Source: Erythrophleum ivorense
Lineage: Eukaryota; Streptophyta; Magnoliopsida; Fabales; Fabaceae
Assembly (NCBI GenBank): GCA_026724425.1
Contig: JAIUCV010000001.1
Span: 4,784,001 to 4,848,000 of the forward strand
Direction of reading: 5' to 3'
Length of the DNA: 64,000 bases
A program made the position numbers and the translations under genes. Of this stretch, positions 1 through 11,829 are shown piece by piece. Position 1 is the stretch's first letter, and every line of letters begins with the position of its first letter. The notes beneath the pieces were generated by a model. The model was not told the origin of the DNA. It saw only the letters and a program-made list of their open reading frames with translations, and made no database searches.

Positions 1-740
1 CAAGATTTTTGAACTCATTACTAATTACTAATTTAAATAAGGGCTCAGTATGTTATGTTAGATTTTTTTTTCTTTTGAAAATTTTGTTTATATTAAAATT
101 TTTCTTGTTTGTTTTGCTAAAAATAATTTTTCAGTGATCAAAATTTTTCTTTAAAAAGAAGTACAAAAGCCACTTCTATTTTTTCAACTAGCCACCGTTA
201 GCTTACAAACTCCCCAACACACGAGTACAAATGTACACATACACATACAAATATATACATATACATATATATACACACATATGTACACATGTAAATACAC
301 ACATGTATATATAAAAGTGGGCACACATATACACATACACATGCAAGTACAAATAATAAACATTTATCTACCCATACGAATATACACATAAGCATGCGTG
401 CGTACTCACGTGTACACATGAACATATGCACATATATGCGAAGGTGTGCACCTTTTCTTATTAGGAGCTGCCTTCATGTTAATTATCCAGAATCCTCAAG
501 GAAAGAACAAGCTTTTCAAGGGCCAGAATTAACTTTACAAATGGTGGTGAAGTAAAATGTGCCCACTATCACACGTTTTAGCAAACCAATCATCAAGTTG
601 TGCCCTGGGGTTATCCCAAGTCTCATACCGAACAAAATGTACAAAGTATTAGAAATTTACAAGTTCAGTACCCACAGGTTTTGCTCTTTTTCAAAGGAGG
701 TTGTCTTTGGATTCTTTATATCAGATATAGTACTACTTCA
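1..740. other. Intergenic DNA with an (AC/AT) microsatellite; probable GLR 3' flank
   Basis: No gene is supported here. Positions about 225-440 are a degenerate purine-pyrimidine alternating tract of repeated tacacata and acatata words. It produces a spurious Cys/Tyr/Val-rich reading frame on the minus strand. From about 480 to 747 the sequence is less repetitive and lies just 3' of the glutamate receptor-like stop codon, so it may hold that gene's 3' UTR. Confidence 0.6.
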
Positions 741-747
741 AATGATC

Positions 748-3700
748 CTAAATTGAAATATTGAACATAAATTCTCTTATCCATCCCCATATTATCCTGA
801 ATCCTGTAAACGTTTCTTGTGCGTGGCTCATCAAGTTTGGCAGACTGCTTGCCACCAAATCCTTGATGGAATATAGCCATGCGAGGACAGCAATAGTTGC
901 AGAAATGCAAAATAGGCCAAGGAAAGGCTGAACACCTAATGATCCAGGTTCTTCGGTCTTCCTTTTTGACGAAGAGCAACTAACAGCTGATATCATATTT
1001 TTTAAAAATTGTTGTGTTTCTCCACTCTCTGTCACCTTCAGCACTGCCTCTGATATGTCATCAGCCACAGGGGAACCCTTTGGGAAAACCTGAGGTATTA
1101 AACACAAAATGCACAAGCTTGTTAGGGCAGATTTGTGCATGCATGTTAGATATGAAGTTTAAAGGTGTGCTTAGTAGGAGTGAAAATTGGAGAAAGTGAT
1201 AAAAATTAGCAATCCATGAAGATATTAATTAATTGTCTCCAATTTTCACTTCAACCAAGCAATTACTAAAGCGAGTGATCAAAGTCACTAGGAAAAGAGA
1301 AACCCACGAAGCCAAAGCCACCAAGCTTCAAAGTGCTCCCTGCCTTGACGAAGCCTGTGCATGAGTACTTAGCAAGGAAGACTTTAGCATGTGGAACAAC
1401 AAAGAAAGCTGCTTCAACAGTCCTGTTCTTAAAGGCTGCCGGGTAATCACTTATGGAATTAATTCCCCTAATGTTCTCAGGCTTAAACTTGAGTTCCTCC
1501 GTCAAATATTTCGCGATAAATGAATTTGCATTACACCCAACAGGGGCATTTGTCCTTTGAAGGGTTTTGATATCCAACATAGATGGTTCATGTCGCCTTA
1601 GAGTCACCATGGATGTAAAACTTGCTGTAAAACTTGTTGTTACAATAAGGATAACGAATAAATACGGTCCCAACACAATCCGAGCCAAGGGATTTTGTAT
1701 TCGTTCTCCTGCTTATTAAAAATATATGAAGAATTAGAAGACAACTTTCTAAATCGAGAAAGAGTTTAACTGTCAAGCTATATGATCAATTTCATAATAC
1801 AGTATTCTTGTGGTATCAAAGCGGCTCGCACTGCTACATAAATTTGAGAGACAGGAATATATTCAAGGAAAGAGTTTGTACGCCAAACTTAAAGAAGCGT
1901 GAGCTATGCTAATAGTCTCACGTTGACACGTAAAACACTGACACGTAAAAATCATTTAGACATCGGTGGGAAAATGAGTTGTCGAGAAAAGTGAAGATTT
2001 TGTGTTTCAAATCATGCATATGCCATTCCCATGTGTTAATATGATGCCAACATATCAAACATAGGCATTGAAAATATTGAGATATTTTACAAACAGATAT
2101 GGACATGTCAGCTTATCTAACACCTCTTAAATAGAAGCAGTTCCAAGAAACCTGGTAATACTACAGCACTGGATTTTCTTTTTCGATAGACACAGGGTAA
2201 GTAGCTATGAAAGTTAGTTTGATGAATGCATTGAGTTTCATGTTAGAGGACTTACTGTGTGCATAGAAGAGTACAGTGACTAAAAACCAAAGCATAGCCC
2301 CCAGCCCCCTCAATTCGTCATTCCCTTGCCGTTCCATCAGCCAAATGAAAATTCCAATGAAAATGTGCATTGTTGGCATCATCAGCCACATCTTTATTGT
2401 AAAGGCATGCGTAAACATCCATGTTTCTTTTGATTTATTGGCTTTTTCAATTACCACCATGTCGAGGCCAGATTCAACATATGGTTGAGAAAACATTACG
2501 TACTGATATCTATATGCCACTATTTCTGTATCTCCAACAGCAGCATCTAGTTTCTGCATCAATAACATTAGTTTAGTATTTAGCAGGATTAAGATAGATG
2601 GAATTGTGATAAGTTAACGATTTTAGTGAGTCCTGTTGCAAGATTAATGGCAATTTACCTTGTTGTAGACTTGCTCGACCATTTCATCATAAGAGCCATT
2701 GAAGGGAACGAACACATATGGCAAGTGATACGGCAGACGTTTGACACCAGCTTTAAAGACATCAATTGAGAAACCTGTGATGGAAGTTTCATTGCGGGTC
2801 TGATCGTAGGCCACATTCACAAACTGGGTAAAGGCACCTTTTGCAGGCACCCCTATTTTCAATGTTTTCTCCACCTTCCTGTAGCCTCCTGGACCATAAA
2901 CTGTACCTGAGACTCCAGTGGAACGTTTGTTTGTGGCGATCTCCATCAGCTGAAGCCTGACAAGGCTCTTAGAGAAACCAAATTCTGGAGACCAAAATAC
3001 TAAATCTCTGAAGCTTTTCCAGATCACATTGATCAGACGGAAGGCTTGTGATTGAAACATATTTCCATTTTTATGTCTAATCTTACCACTTAGTCCCTCA
3101 AAATTACCGGCCAGAATCCTTTCTGAAAATTCTCCCTGGGAGAACTGTCCTTGTGATTTCTTTGCGGCCTGAGCAATTGCCCAAGTCGCGTCATATGATC
3201 GAAGCGCAAAGATACTTGGGTTAATGTTCTCTTCTTCAGGGTACTCTAACGCAAATTTCCTTCGAAATTTGAATTTGAATTGTCTGAATGTCTCGCTCAT
3301 TTCTTGGAAGTGGGTTTTAAATCCAATGACACCTTGCATGTTAAAGACAGAGGAATCAACTGAATCAATGAGGCTCGCAACCTCATCGGGTATAACCCAC
3401 AATGATCCTTTTTCCACCATACCCATTTGCTTCGCCTTCTTCAAAAGCAAACTCGCCATCTCTAAAGAAGATTGCACAATCAAGAAGAACCTGTTATTAT
3501 TGCTTTTGAGCCTGCTAAGCTCCTTTTCAATAGTAACTTCAGGGTTGTTTGATAGAGAAGACAAGGAAGGCAAAGCTAAATAATCATCAATCTCGGAACC
3601 AACAAAACGTAGAGAATAGGAAAGGAGGGTTAGTAATAGTATCCCTTGATCAGAGGAAAGCCCGTTAGTGTGTTCGTAGATTGCTGTTACTTTTGGCCTC

Positions 3701-4330
3701 CTGAATTCCTCAACAATAGCTGTAATGCATCGAATTTGAAGGGCGATATCGGTGCCCACTTGGATAAAGTATGGCAATCGAACTGAAGTCGACTCTGTGC
3801 TCACAGCAGGTGAAGTTAGTGATAAGATAGGGACGTTCTTCGTGGTGCTGTTGATTTCAGTAGCCAGACTTGCTTCGTCGTGTGTTATCGTTCCTATGAT
3901 GACTTGCACTCTCTTGCTGCGTACGAGATCCTCGACTAGATTTGGAGAATAAAGGCGTTAGAAGTAAGAACAAATTCATGAGTTTATTTTCCACTAAAGG
4001 CGTACAATTGAAAATGAGAAAGATGGAGATCAGGTGAACATTATTACCAGCGGCAACGGTTCGAGCCGAAATCCCGAGAGAATTATGGACATTCAGAAGC
4101 AGCTTAGAACATCTTAAGCGATTGAACTCTTGGATTGCAATTCCCATAGCTATCTTCTGCTCTTTCCCCATGCGCGAATCCAAATCAAGCACTGCACCTA
4201 TGCTCATGATGGAGCAGTTCCCTCTTCTTCTGTTAACACTAACGTAACCATTTGAACATGCTGATGCTGATAATTGTAGCACTAGGAAGAACAAGATAAC
4301 AGGGGACATCGCACAAATCCTTTCCTTCAA
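748..4330 (-). CDS. Glutamate receptor-like (GLR) cation channel, five exons, 866 aa
   Basis: Plant GLRs are plasma-membrane ligand-gated, calcium-permeable channels opened by amino acids. Exons on the minus strand: 4330-4048, 3935-2659, 2553-2256, 1708-1308 and 1089-748; all introns are GT-AG and the sum is 867 codons. The chain starts with a hydrophobic signal peptide (a second Met at residue 8 would also serve). An extracellular ANF-receptor-like domain follows (about 40-400), then ligand-binding half S1 (LKIGVP near 453, QPYVESGLDM near 543-552), M1 (about 573-593), pore loop (about 604-618, ends LFYAHRE), M3 (about 632-657), S2 and M4 (about 806-826). The cytoplasmic tail is short. The M3 gate reads TSFTASFTSM, whereas most plant GLRs have an S-Y-T-A-S-L-T-S-M type motif. 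Reading through intron 4 would stop after 14 extra codons. The length suits the family (about 900 aa). The family call is strong; the clade (GLR2-like) is a guess. Confidence 0.92.
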
Positions 4331-7300
4331 ATCAGAATAATGCAGTTTTCAGTATTTCTTATTTCCATCAATTATCCAAATTTGCCTTTCACCCCTTGAC
4401 ACCAAGGCAAAGTAAGGTTCAATTATTTGACTTGCTGGGAAATTTCTGCAAGAAAATGAAGGAAATCATCCTTCCACAATCCACAGAAGGAAATCATCCT
4501 TCCACAATCCACAGTCTATAGATGTGGCTGCTGTGTATATACTGATTCCTCAAATATGATAAGATATATATGAAAAATATATACTCTGAGTCAAGTTGTT
4601 CAAGAAATCTAGTATTCTTGTACAATTATCAATCATAGTAGACACGGATCCTCTTAACGTAAGAAAAGATGAAATTTTCTTAAAATGTTTTATAGGAAAT
4701 GGATCCCATTTTAGAAAAATGAGAAAAGTGATAAAGTAAGGGGGTGGGTCCCACACAATATAAGTTTCATTTCTAGTATGTGGGACCGAATCCGAATTCA
4801 TGTTTTATATTTTCTTTATTTTATTTACTTAATTTTTTAATATTAATTTTTTAATATCAAAACTCCATCTATTACCTCACACATTACCTCATCACGTAGG
4901 CGATGCTTGTATGACAGCGACGCTGACCTTCTATGGATTCATTGAAGTGGGAAGAAATTTTAAAACCTAATTTCCCATGATGTGGAGTCAAATGGAAAGC
5001 GATTGCAGTTTAAAATAAAATAAAAAGAGTAGTAAAGAAATCACTACCATTGTGCCTAAATGAGGCTGACATTGTTGTCTTTCTTAACTTTTAAGGTGTA
5101 TAATAACAAAAAATAAAGTGCTATGAATATAATATTTTTTTAACACAAAATTTAATGTTCTATTTTATTTTTGGGTAACATTAAGATAAAATAACCTATA
5201 AAAGCTTTGGCAATTTTACAATAATGCTTCCATTCATTCTCTCATTACTCACCTTTTTCTTTCTGGTATTATAATCACAGGGTGAATTTTTTATTAAAAA
5301 ATAATATTTTTTGTTTTAGACATTTTATAAATGCACTTTCAGAAATCGACCCCACACTTTTAAAATTTTGCTTTGTAAGCGTATCTCAAATAAATTGTTT
5401 TGAGTAGAGAGATAATATAACTCTCAATCTGTTTCTGTTATTCACATTAATTCTATATTAAACTTTCAAACAAATTATGAAGAGGATAATTATGCAATTA
5501 AAGTTGTAGTAGGTATAAAGTGTTTATAGTTTTAAAAATCAAATCAAACTGAAAAACTAACAAAATTGACTGTAACACGAGTCTGATGACATTTAAAAAT
5601 CGTTTAATATAAAAAATATTAAATATATAAAAAAATAGGTAACAAATAACACTCTTTTATTCATAAATAAAATAATAATAATAATAAATAAATAAATATT
5701 ATTAAATAATAGTTATACAAATATAATAAATATTATATATCTTATTTTTTAGTATATTAGAAAAAGAATTAATTTTTTTATATATATATCCAACATGCCA
5801 TTAAAAACCATTCACCAAAAAAACCACTAGCAAAACGGAAAAAGTAATGAAATATTAGTTGAATCGACCAAAATCAACTATTTCGATGCCAACCGCCCAG
5901 GGTGCCGTTGAGAGAATATTCTTCTGTCGCATCAAGTTGTGCTCTAGTTGCCATTCCTGTCTCGTTCTTGTTTGTCAATTTTTTCGGCTGGCCTGTAGAA
6001 CGAGACGGGAGGAAAAACGTTTCCTTTCGTAGGAAGCAGATCCTCTCCCATACGCCGTCTGTCGTGTTGTCTCCAGTGCCAAATCTTGATCATCCAACTG
6101 ATCTAACGCTGTAGGAAGAGACACGTATGCATTCTCATCAAACGCACCATTTCACTATGCTTCAGCTGTTGTCAAGTGTCGACATATCCACCATAGATTT
6201 GCCACACACTGTCTGACAAAACAAAAGTCAGCTTGTCATTTAAATTTTCTATTTTTTCTCTCTGTTTTCTCTTCAATCTCATCGTCATCCTTCGTTTTCC
6301 CTCCTTTCTTTTTCCTCCTATGCCTATCTTCTCATTCATTGTTGATTGTAGCCAAAGAGGTCGGGAAAGAGTTTGCATTTGCCACACTGTGCCTACTGGA
6401 GATTTGCTTCAAGTGTAAGATAGTAAATTCAATATGTCAAAAAAATTTGTAATGCTCAATGCTGTGGAGGAAAAATTGGTTTCTATTTTTCTTTAATCAA
6501 AAGGCATCACATATAAGATATAATATTAATTTTTCATATGTTAAATGTTATTGAGAGTGATGTTAATGAATTTTTTTATTTTGAGCAAAATTTTTTATTC
6601 TTTTACACTAACAAATTTTTTTAGAAAAATAATAACACCAAAATTTTTTAACTATACCATCTTCATAGGCTTCCTAGAATTGCACCAGGTTCTTACGTCC
6701 TATAATAACTCGCAATATCTTCACTTCTCTCCATACATTTTTTATAGCAATTGCTATTGTCATATGGTAATTTATAATCCATTTCCATCAAAATAAAAAA
6801 GACTAATCTACTGATCTAATAATCAAAAGCCAAGATGCACAAAAGATCATGATCATGATTCTATATGCTCACATATATTCCAGAACATATATTTGATTAT
6901 ATGCTCACATATATTTCGGAAAAGTCATGCCCACAAATGGTATTCTCACAAATCACAATAGAAACAAATCATGAGGGCAATGATTGTTAGTGTGAGGAAC
7001 CAAATTTTTAATTTTAATACTGTATCTTATAATACTTCAATTACCTTAATTCACAAGAATATACAAAAGGAAAGGAAGAATTAAGAGACCTAAAACCAAA
7101 GATGTTTTTCAAAGTCGAGGCTGCATGTGCACTTGAGTGCTGTCTCAGTTCATTTGCATCTGTCCAATTATCTGCCTTTCACTAAATCATTTGCGAGGAG
7201 AAAAGTTATAGGAACTCGGGACTAAGCTCCCAGATGGTGCGCAATCCTCATCCCCCTAAGGCTGCTTCGCTAATCTCGACAAAAGAGCAGGTAACTACAT

Positions 7301-9008
7301 AAGGCAGCTTTCCCTGCTTTATCTTCTCTATGATTTACTAGTACTTACTACTTACTCTTGCACAGAATAAAACTTCAGGAGTTTGCCTGATGGGACGTCG
7401 ACCTTTTCTAAGGACTTTGCCGGGGTTGAACCCCCGGAATGAACATGAAGAACATTTGCTGAACGGAGAATAAGTCCTCGGATTTTAGGCTCCGTTTCGT
7501 ACCTTCGTGGAATGTGAGAGCGGCTATTTAAAAAGAAAAAAGAATCAATCACATCACCTTCACAGAATAGTCATTGTCTTTTTCAAAAATGCTATTTAAA
7601 AATAATCAAGTACGATTTATAAAAAAAAAAAGAGACGATGACACGGTCTTTCAATCAAATAATCAAATATTGGTAAGCTACAGTAGCGTATCAAATAGGT
7701 CATTATATTATTGACAGTTATGAACGTAAAGTGGGTGGTTGAAATTAATCACCAGGTCTAAAAATATTTCATGTTCTTTTCTTGACTTTTCTTTTTCAAA
7801 CAAAAGAAAAGAGGAATCAAAGGTCTTAGAATGAGTAATCTTATTTTCTTTTTAAAGAGACTTATTAGGAATTGGAATATTACTAACCAAAAAGTACTGC
7901 ACAAGCATACTTTCACCTCATGGGCTATCCAGAAAATTATCTTTTGGATTGCAAAAAATGACATGATCTCCTCCCCAGTTGGCTAACATCTTCAAATTAT
8001 GGTTTTAGATAACAAAGTGAAGGAAGCAGTTGATAATTGCACTCATTTATCCAATTTGGTGATTAAAAGAGATATTCTTGACCTAACAAAGGCCTTTAGC
8101 TTGTTCTTCTTGTGCAATACTCCTGAGAAGAGGCAAGCCACGTGGTAAGCCATGGTGGAGCTGGAAAGTTTTAATCCAATGATTTTCTAACTTTTTCTTT
8201 TCTCATTGTTTTTTTTTGGGTTTATTAAAAATAAAAAGGGAGATATAGATGCTATCGTGGAAAAAGATGAACCATAAAATAGGGAATCTTTGTCGAGAAA
8301 ACAACCAAATAAAAGACTTAATTTCGATCATATACTTGAATGTTTGGTTCTTTAGAAATTAGAACTCTACGAGACTTCAGCATTTCTTTTCTCGCAAGTT
8401 CACGATATTTTTCATTCTAAAAGTTACACCGACCTTACATAACCAATGAGAGGGCCATATTATGGCTACGGCATATTCCATCTACTGCCTAAGCCATCCA
8501 AATCTAATCAAATCAAAATCCAATCTGTATTCCACATATTTGTTAATTTGGTTTCTTTTTTTCTTTTTTAAGCTTGGTTCGCATTTCAAATTCGGCATGC
8601 TTGCATAAGTCAGGCCGACAAATAGTAAAATTGTCTTTTCCTCTGATCCTATTTGCTATGCATGAGATATTTTTTAAGTTCATACAATTGTTTTTTTTAA
8701 TTTAATCATTTACAAAAAAAATTACTATTAATAATATTTCTAAATCAATTTAATATAAAAAATTAATACATATAATAATATATAATATATATTTTTATAA
8801 GTTCTCACTTAGTTATCATTATATAATATATAAATTGATAAAAAAAATTAATTATTGATTTCCTTAATAGCAGTTGATAAAAGAAATTTACCATTAATAG
8901 TTTTGTTTATAAATAACCAAATTGAGGAATGATCTGTAAGGTAATTTTATTAAAAAAAACTAAATTATATCATTTTGTGAGAGCCAAAATAGGGATTTAG
9001 TTGAAAAG
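4331..9008. other. AT-rich intergenic region between GLR and the LINE
   Basis: No convincing gene was found. 4550-4860 and 5100-5880 are AT-rich. 5900-6420 is less AT-rich, and its short frames (5902-6114 plus, 6172-6387 minus) match nothing I recognise. 7200-7550 is a distinctly GC-richer block holding a short hairpin, ccggggttgaacccccgg, near 7420-7437. A 66-codon minus-strand frame at 7352-7552 is not recognisable. The remainder (7560-9000) is AT-rich filler. Confidence 0.5.
4458..4513. repeat. Perfect 28-bp tandem duplication upstream of the GLR start
   Basis: Two identical 28-bp units, 4458-4485 and 4486-4513, lie 128-183 bp upstream of the GLR ATG. The unit contains the partly palindromic core ggaaatcatccttcc. 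A TATA-like stretch (tatata at about 4536-4541) lies on the far side, so the duplication may fall in the 5' leader or core promoter. No function is known. Confidence 0.9.
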
Positions 9009-9027
9009 AAAGTGAACTATTAACCAA
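9009..9027. repeat. Target-site duplication, 3' side of the RTE LINE
   Basis: The 19-bp sequence aaagtgaactattaaccaa directly abuts the (CAA)n tail of the LINE. It is repeated exactly at 11760-11778 on the other side of the element. Confidence 0.93.
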
Positions 9028-11759
9028 CAACAACAACAACAACAAAACCTTTTTCCACTAAGTGGGGTCAGCTACATGGATCAATCGACGCCATAAGCAC
9101 CTATCGTAAATCATATTTTTAGATAAACCATTTAAATCTAAGTCTTTCTTAATAATTTCTCCTATAGTTTGTCTTGGTCTTCCTTTACCTCTAATTATTA
9201 GACTATTCTCCATCTCATCTACTCTCCTAACTGGGACTTCTATAGGTCTTCTCCAACATGACCAAACCATCTAAATCTTGATTCTACAATCTTTTCCACA
9301 ATAGGGGCGACTTCTACTTTCTCTCTAATATATTCATTCCTAATCCGATCTCGCCTAGTGTGTCCACTCATCCAACGCAACATTCTCATCTCTGCAACAT
9401 TGAATTTATTCTCTTGTTGACTTTTTATTGCCCAACACTCAGTTCCATACAACATTGCAGGTCTTATAACTGTACGATAGAATTTACCCTTAAGTTTGAG
9501 TGGTACTCTTCTATCACAAATAACACCCAAAGCACTCCTCCACTTCATCCACCCCTCTTGAATCCTATGTTTTACGTCTTCTTCTATTTCTCCATTATGT
9601 TGTATGACGGATCCAAGATATTTAAATCGTGTGACTTGTGGTATAATATGTTCTCCAATTTTTACTTCTACGCTAGAAGTGATGTGTCTCTTACTAAACT
9701 TACACTCCATATACTCAGTTTTATTTCTATTTAAACGAAATCCATGAGTTTCTAAAGCTAATCTCCACCTTTCTAACTTCTCATTCATTTCCACTCTCGA
9801 TTCCCCAACTAAGACAATATCATCTGCAAATAGCATACACCGTGGTACTGGCTCTTGGATATGTTCAGTAAATACATCCAATACTAAAGTAAATAGATAA
9901 GGACTTAGAGTTGACCCTTGATGTAAATCAATAGTTATCGGAAAATCTTCTGTACATCCACCTTTTGTTACTACACTAGTTGTAGCCTCACTATACATAT
10001 CTTGTATTGCTCGAATATAAGCTATACGAACTCCTTTTTTTTCCAAAGCCTTCCATAGAACCTTTCTTGGTACTCTATCATATGCTTTTTCTAAATCGAT
10101 AAATACCATGTGTAAATCTCTTTGATTCTCTGGATATCGCTCCATTAATCTTCGCAACAAATATATTGCTTCCATAGTTGACCTTCCCGACATAACACCA
10201 AATTGATTCTCCGTAACTTGGGTCTCTTTCCTTAATCGTTGCTCAATTACTCTTTCCCATAATTTCATTGTGTGGCTCATGAGCTTAATTCCTCTATAAT
10301 TTGCACAATTTTGAATGTCTCCCTTATTCTTATAAATAGGAATTAAAGAACTTCTCCTCCACTCATCTGGCATTCTCTTAGATCTCATAATTTCATTAAA
10401 TAACTTTGTGAGCCAACTTATACCTTTCCCTCATAAACCCTTCCATACCTCAATAGGTATATTATCCTGTCCAACTGCTCTGCCACTCTCCATTCTCTTT
10501 AATGCTTCTTTTACCTCTGCCTCATAAATCCTACAATAAAAAGTATAATTTTGATCCTCTTCTCTAGTGTCTAACCTATCCGATTGCAATACAATCTCAT
10601 GGCTCTCATTAAAAAGCTTATAAAAATAATTCTTCCACCGTTCTCTGATATCTTGTTCCGTGACCAAGACTTTACCTTCTTCATCTTTAATACATTTTAC
10701 TTGGTCAATGTCTCTTATCTTTCTTTCTCTACTTTTAGCTAACTTGTAAATATTTTTTTCCCCAACTTTAGTACCTAAAGATTGGTATAACCCATCTAAT
10801 GCCCTCATTCTCGCTTCGCTCACTGCCTTCTTAGTCTCTTTCTTAGCTACTTTATATTTCTCCTAATTTTCATTACTCCTACATAATGACCACACTTTAT
10901 AACACTCCCTCTTAACTTTAACTTTATCTTGCACGCTTGCATCCCACCACCAAGATTCTTTATCTCTAGGTCCAAAACCTTTTGATTCACCTAATATTTC
11001 CTTTGCCACTTTTCTAATCTCTTTAACCATTTTATTCCACATATCGTTAGCACTTCCTTGTATTTCCCAAGGTCCTTCCTCTACAATCCGTTTCCGCACA
11101 TTCTTTTCTTTATCTCCCTTTAGTTGCCACCACTTAGTCCTTAACACCCTATTTTGGCCTTTATTTTTTACTACCCTCCTAACTCGTACATCCATAACCA
11201 AAACTCTATGTTGAGTAGTTAAACTCTCTCCAGGTATAACTTTGCAATCCATGCAAAGTTTTCTATCCGATTTTCTTATAAGAAAGAAATCGATTTGAGA
11301 ACATACCCTTCCACTTTTGTACGTGATAAGATGTTCCTCACGCTTTCTAAAACAAGTGTTAGCTAATATAAGATCGAACGTCAATGAAAAGTCTAGAATA
11401 GTTTTACCCTCTGCATTTGCTTCCCCTATGCCATATCCTCCATGAACACCCTCGTAACCTGAAGATACACTTCTCACATGACCATTTAGATCCCCTCCTA
11501 AAAGAATCTTTTCTCCTAATGGTATTTCCTGAACTAAACATTCTAAATCCTCCCAGAACTTTACTTTGTGATATTCTTCTAATCCTACTTGTGGTGCATA
11601 GGCACTAATGACATTAAAAATTTCTTTTTCTACTACTAACTTTAATGCAATGATTCTATCTCCTAACCTTTTTACATCCACTATAGTATTTTTTCAAAAC
11701 TTATCTCCAATTATACCTACTCCATTTCTAGATTTAGCCTTCCCATTATACCAAAGTTT
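9028..11759 (-). mobile_element. 5'-truncated, inactivated RTE-clade LINE (about 2.7 kb)
   Basis: A non-LTR retrotransposon in minus orientation. The 3' end (9028-9050) is a short (TTG)n tail on the coding strand, typical of RTE/BovB-type elements rather than poly(A). Just before it is the conserved block ccccacttagtgg. The coding strand carries an endonuclease remnant, a reverse transcriptase with the FADD catalytic box, and a C-terminus ending WRRLIHVADPT. The start lies inside the endonuclease domain (KLWYNGKAKSRNGVGI), so the N-terminal catalytic part is missing, as expected from incomplete target-primed reverse transcription. The flanks carry a 19-bp target-site duplication. In-frame stops and a frameshift show that it is dead. 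Confidence 0.93.
9058..11741 (-). pseudogene. RTE LINE ORF: endonuclease plus reverse transcriptase, broken
   Basis: Read on the minus strand, the first part (11741-10863) is the exo-endo-phosphatase-type endonuclease core, with the motif NVISAYAPQVGLEEY, the segment GGDLNGH and the late motif TQHRVLVMDV. The reverse transcriptase runs from about 10820 to 9240, with MVFIDLEKAYDRVP (first Asp), LHQGSTLSP and CMLFADDIVLVGES (catalytic Asp pair). The last part (9270-9058) is the C-terminal GHVxRRP-type region ending in ADPT. Breaks: an in-frame stop near 11695, a stop at 10863 between endonuclease and linker, a stop near 10431, and a frameshift near 9240-9270 in the RFRWFGHV segment. It encodes no functional protein as it stands. 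Annotation pipelines often mislabel such copies as craniofacial-development-2-like genes. Confidence 0.9.
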
Positions 11760-11778
11760 AAAGTGAACTATTAACCAA
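11760..11778. repeat. Target-site duplication, 5' side of the RTE LINE
   Basis: Exact copy of the 19 bp at 9009-9027. It fixes the truncated 5' end of the LINE at 11759. Confidence 0.93.
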
Positions 11779-11829
11779 ATTTAAATTATTAAACTCAGAG
11801 GTGCAAAAATAAATTTATACTTCTACTAG

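Noticed and set aside
198..431. 77-residue minus-strand frame rich in Cys, Tyr and Val
   Set aside because: It is the translation of a degenerate tacaca/acatat microsatellite, with no conserved pattern.
1266..1310. A GLR form ending at the stop codon inside intron 4
   Set aside because: It would lose the rest of S2 and M4. The splice pair at 1307/1090 restores the family sequence GFGFVFPKGSP in phase.
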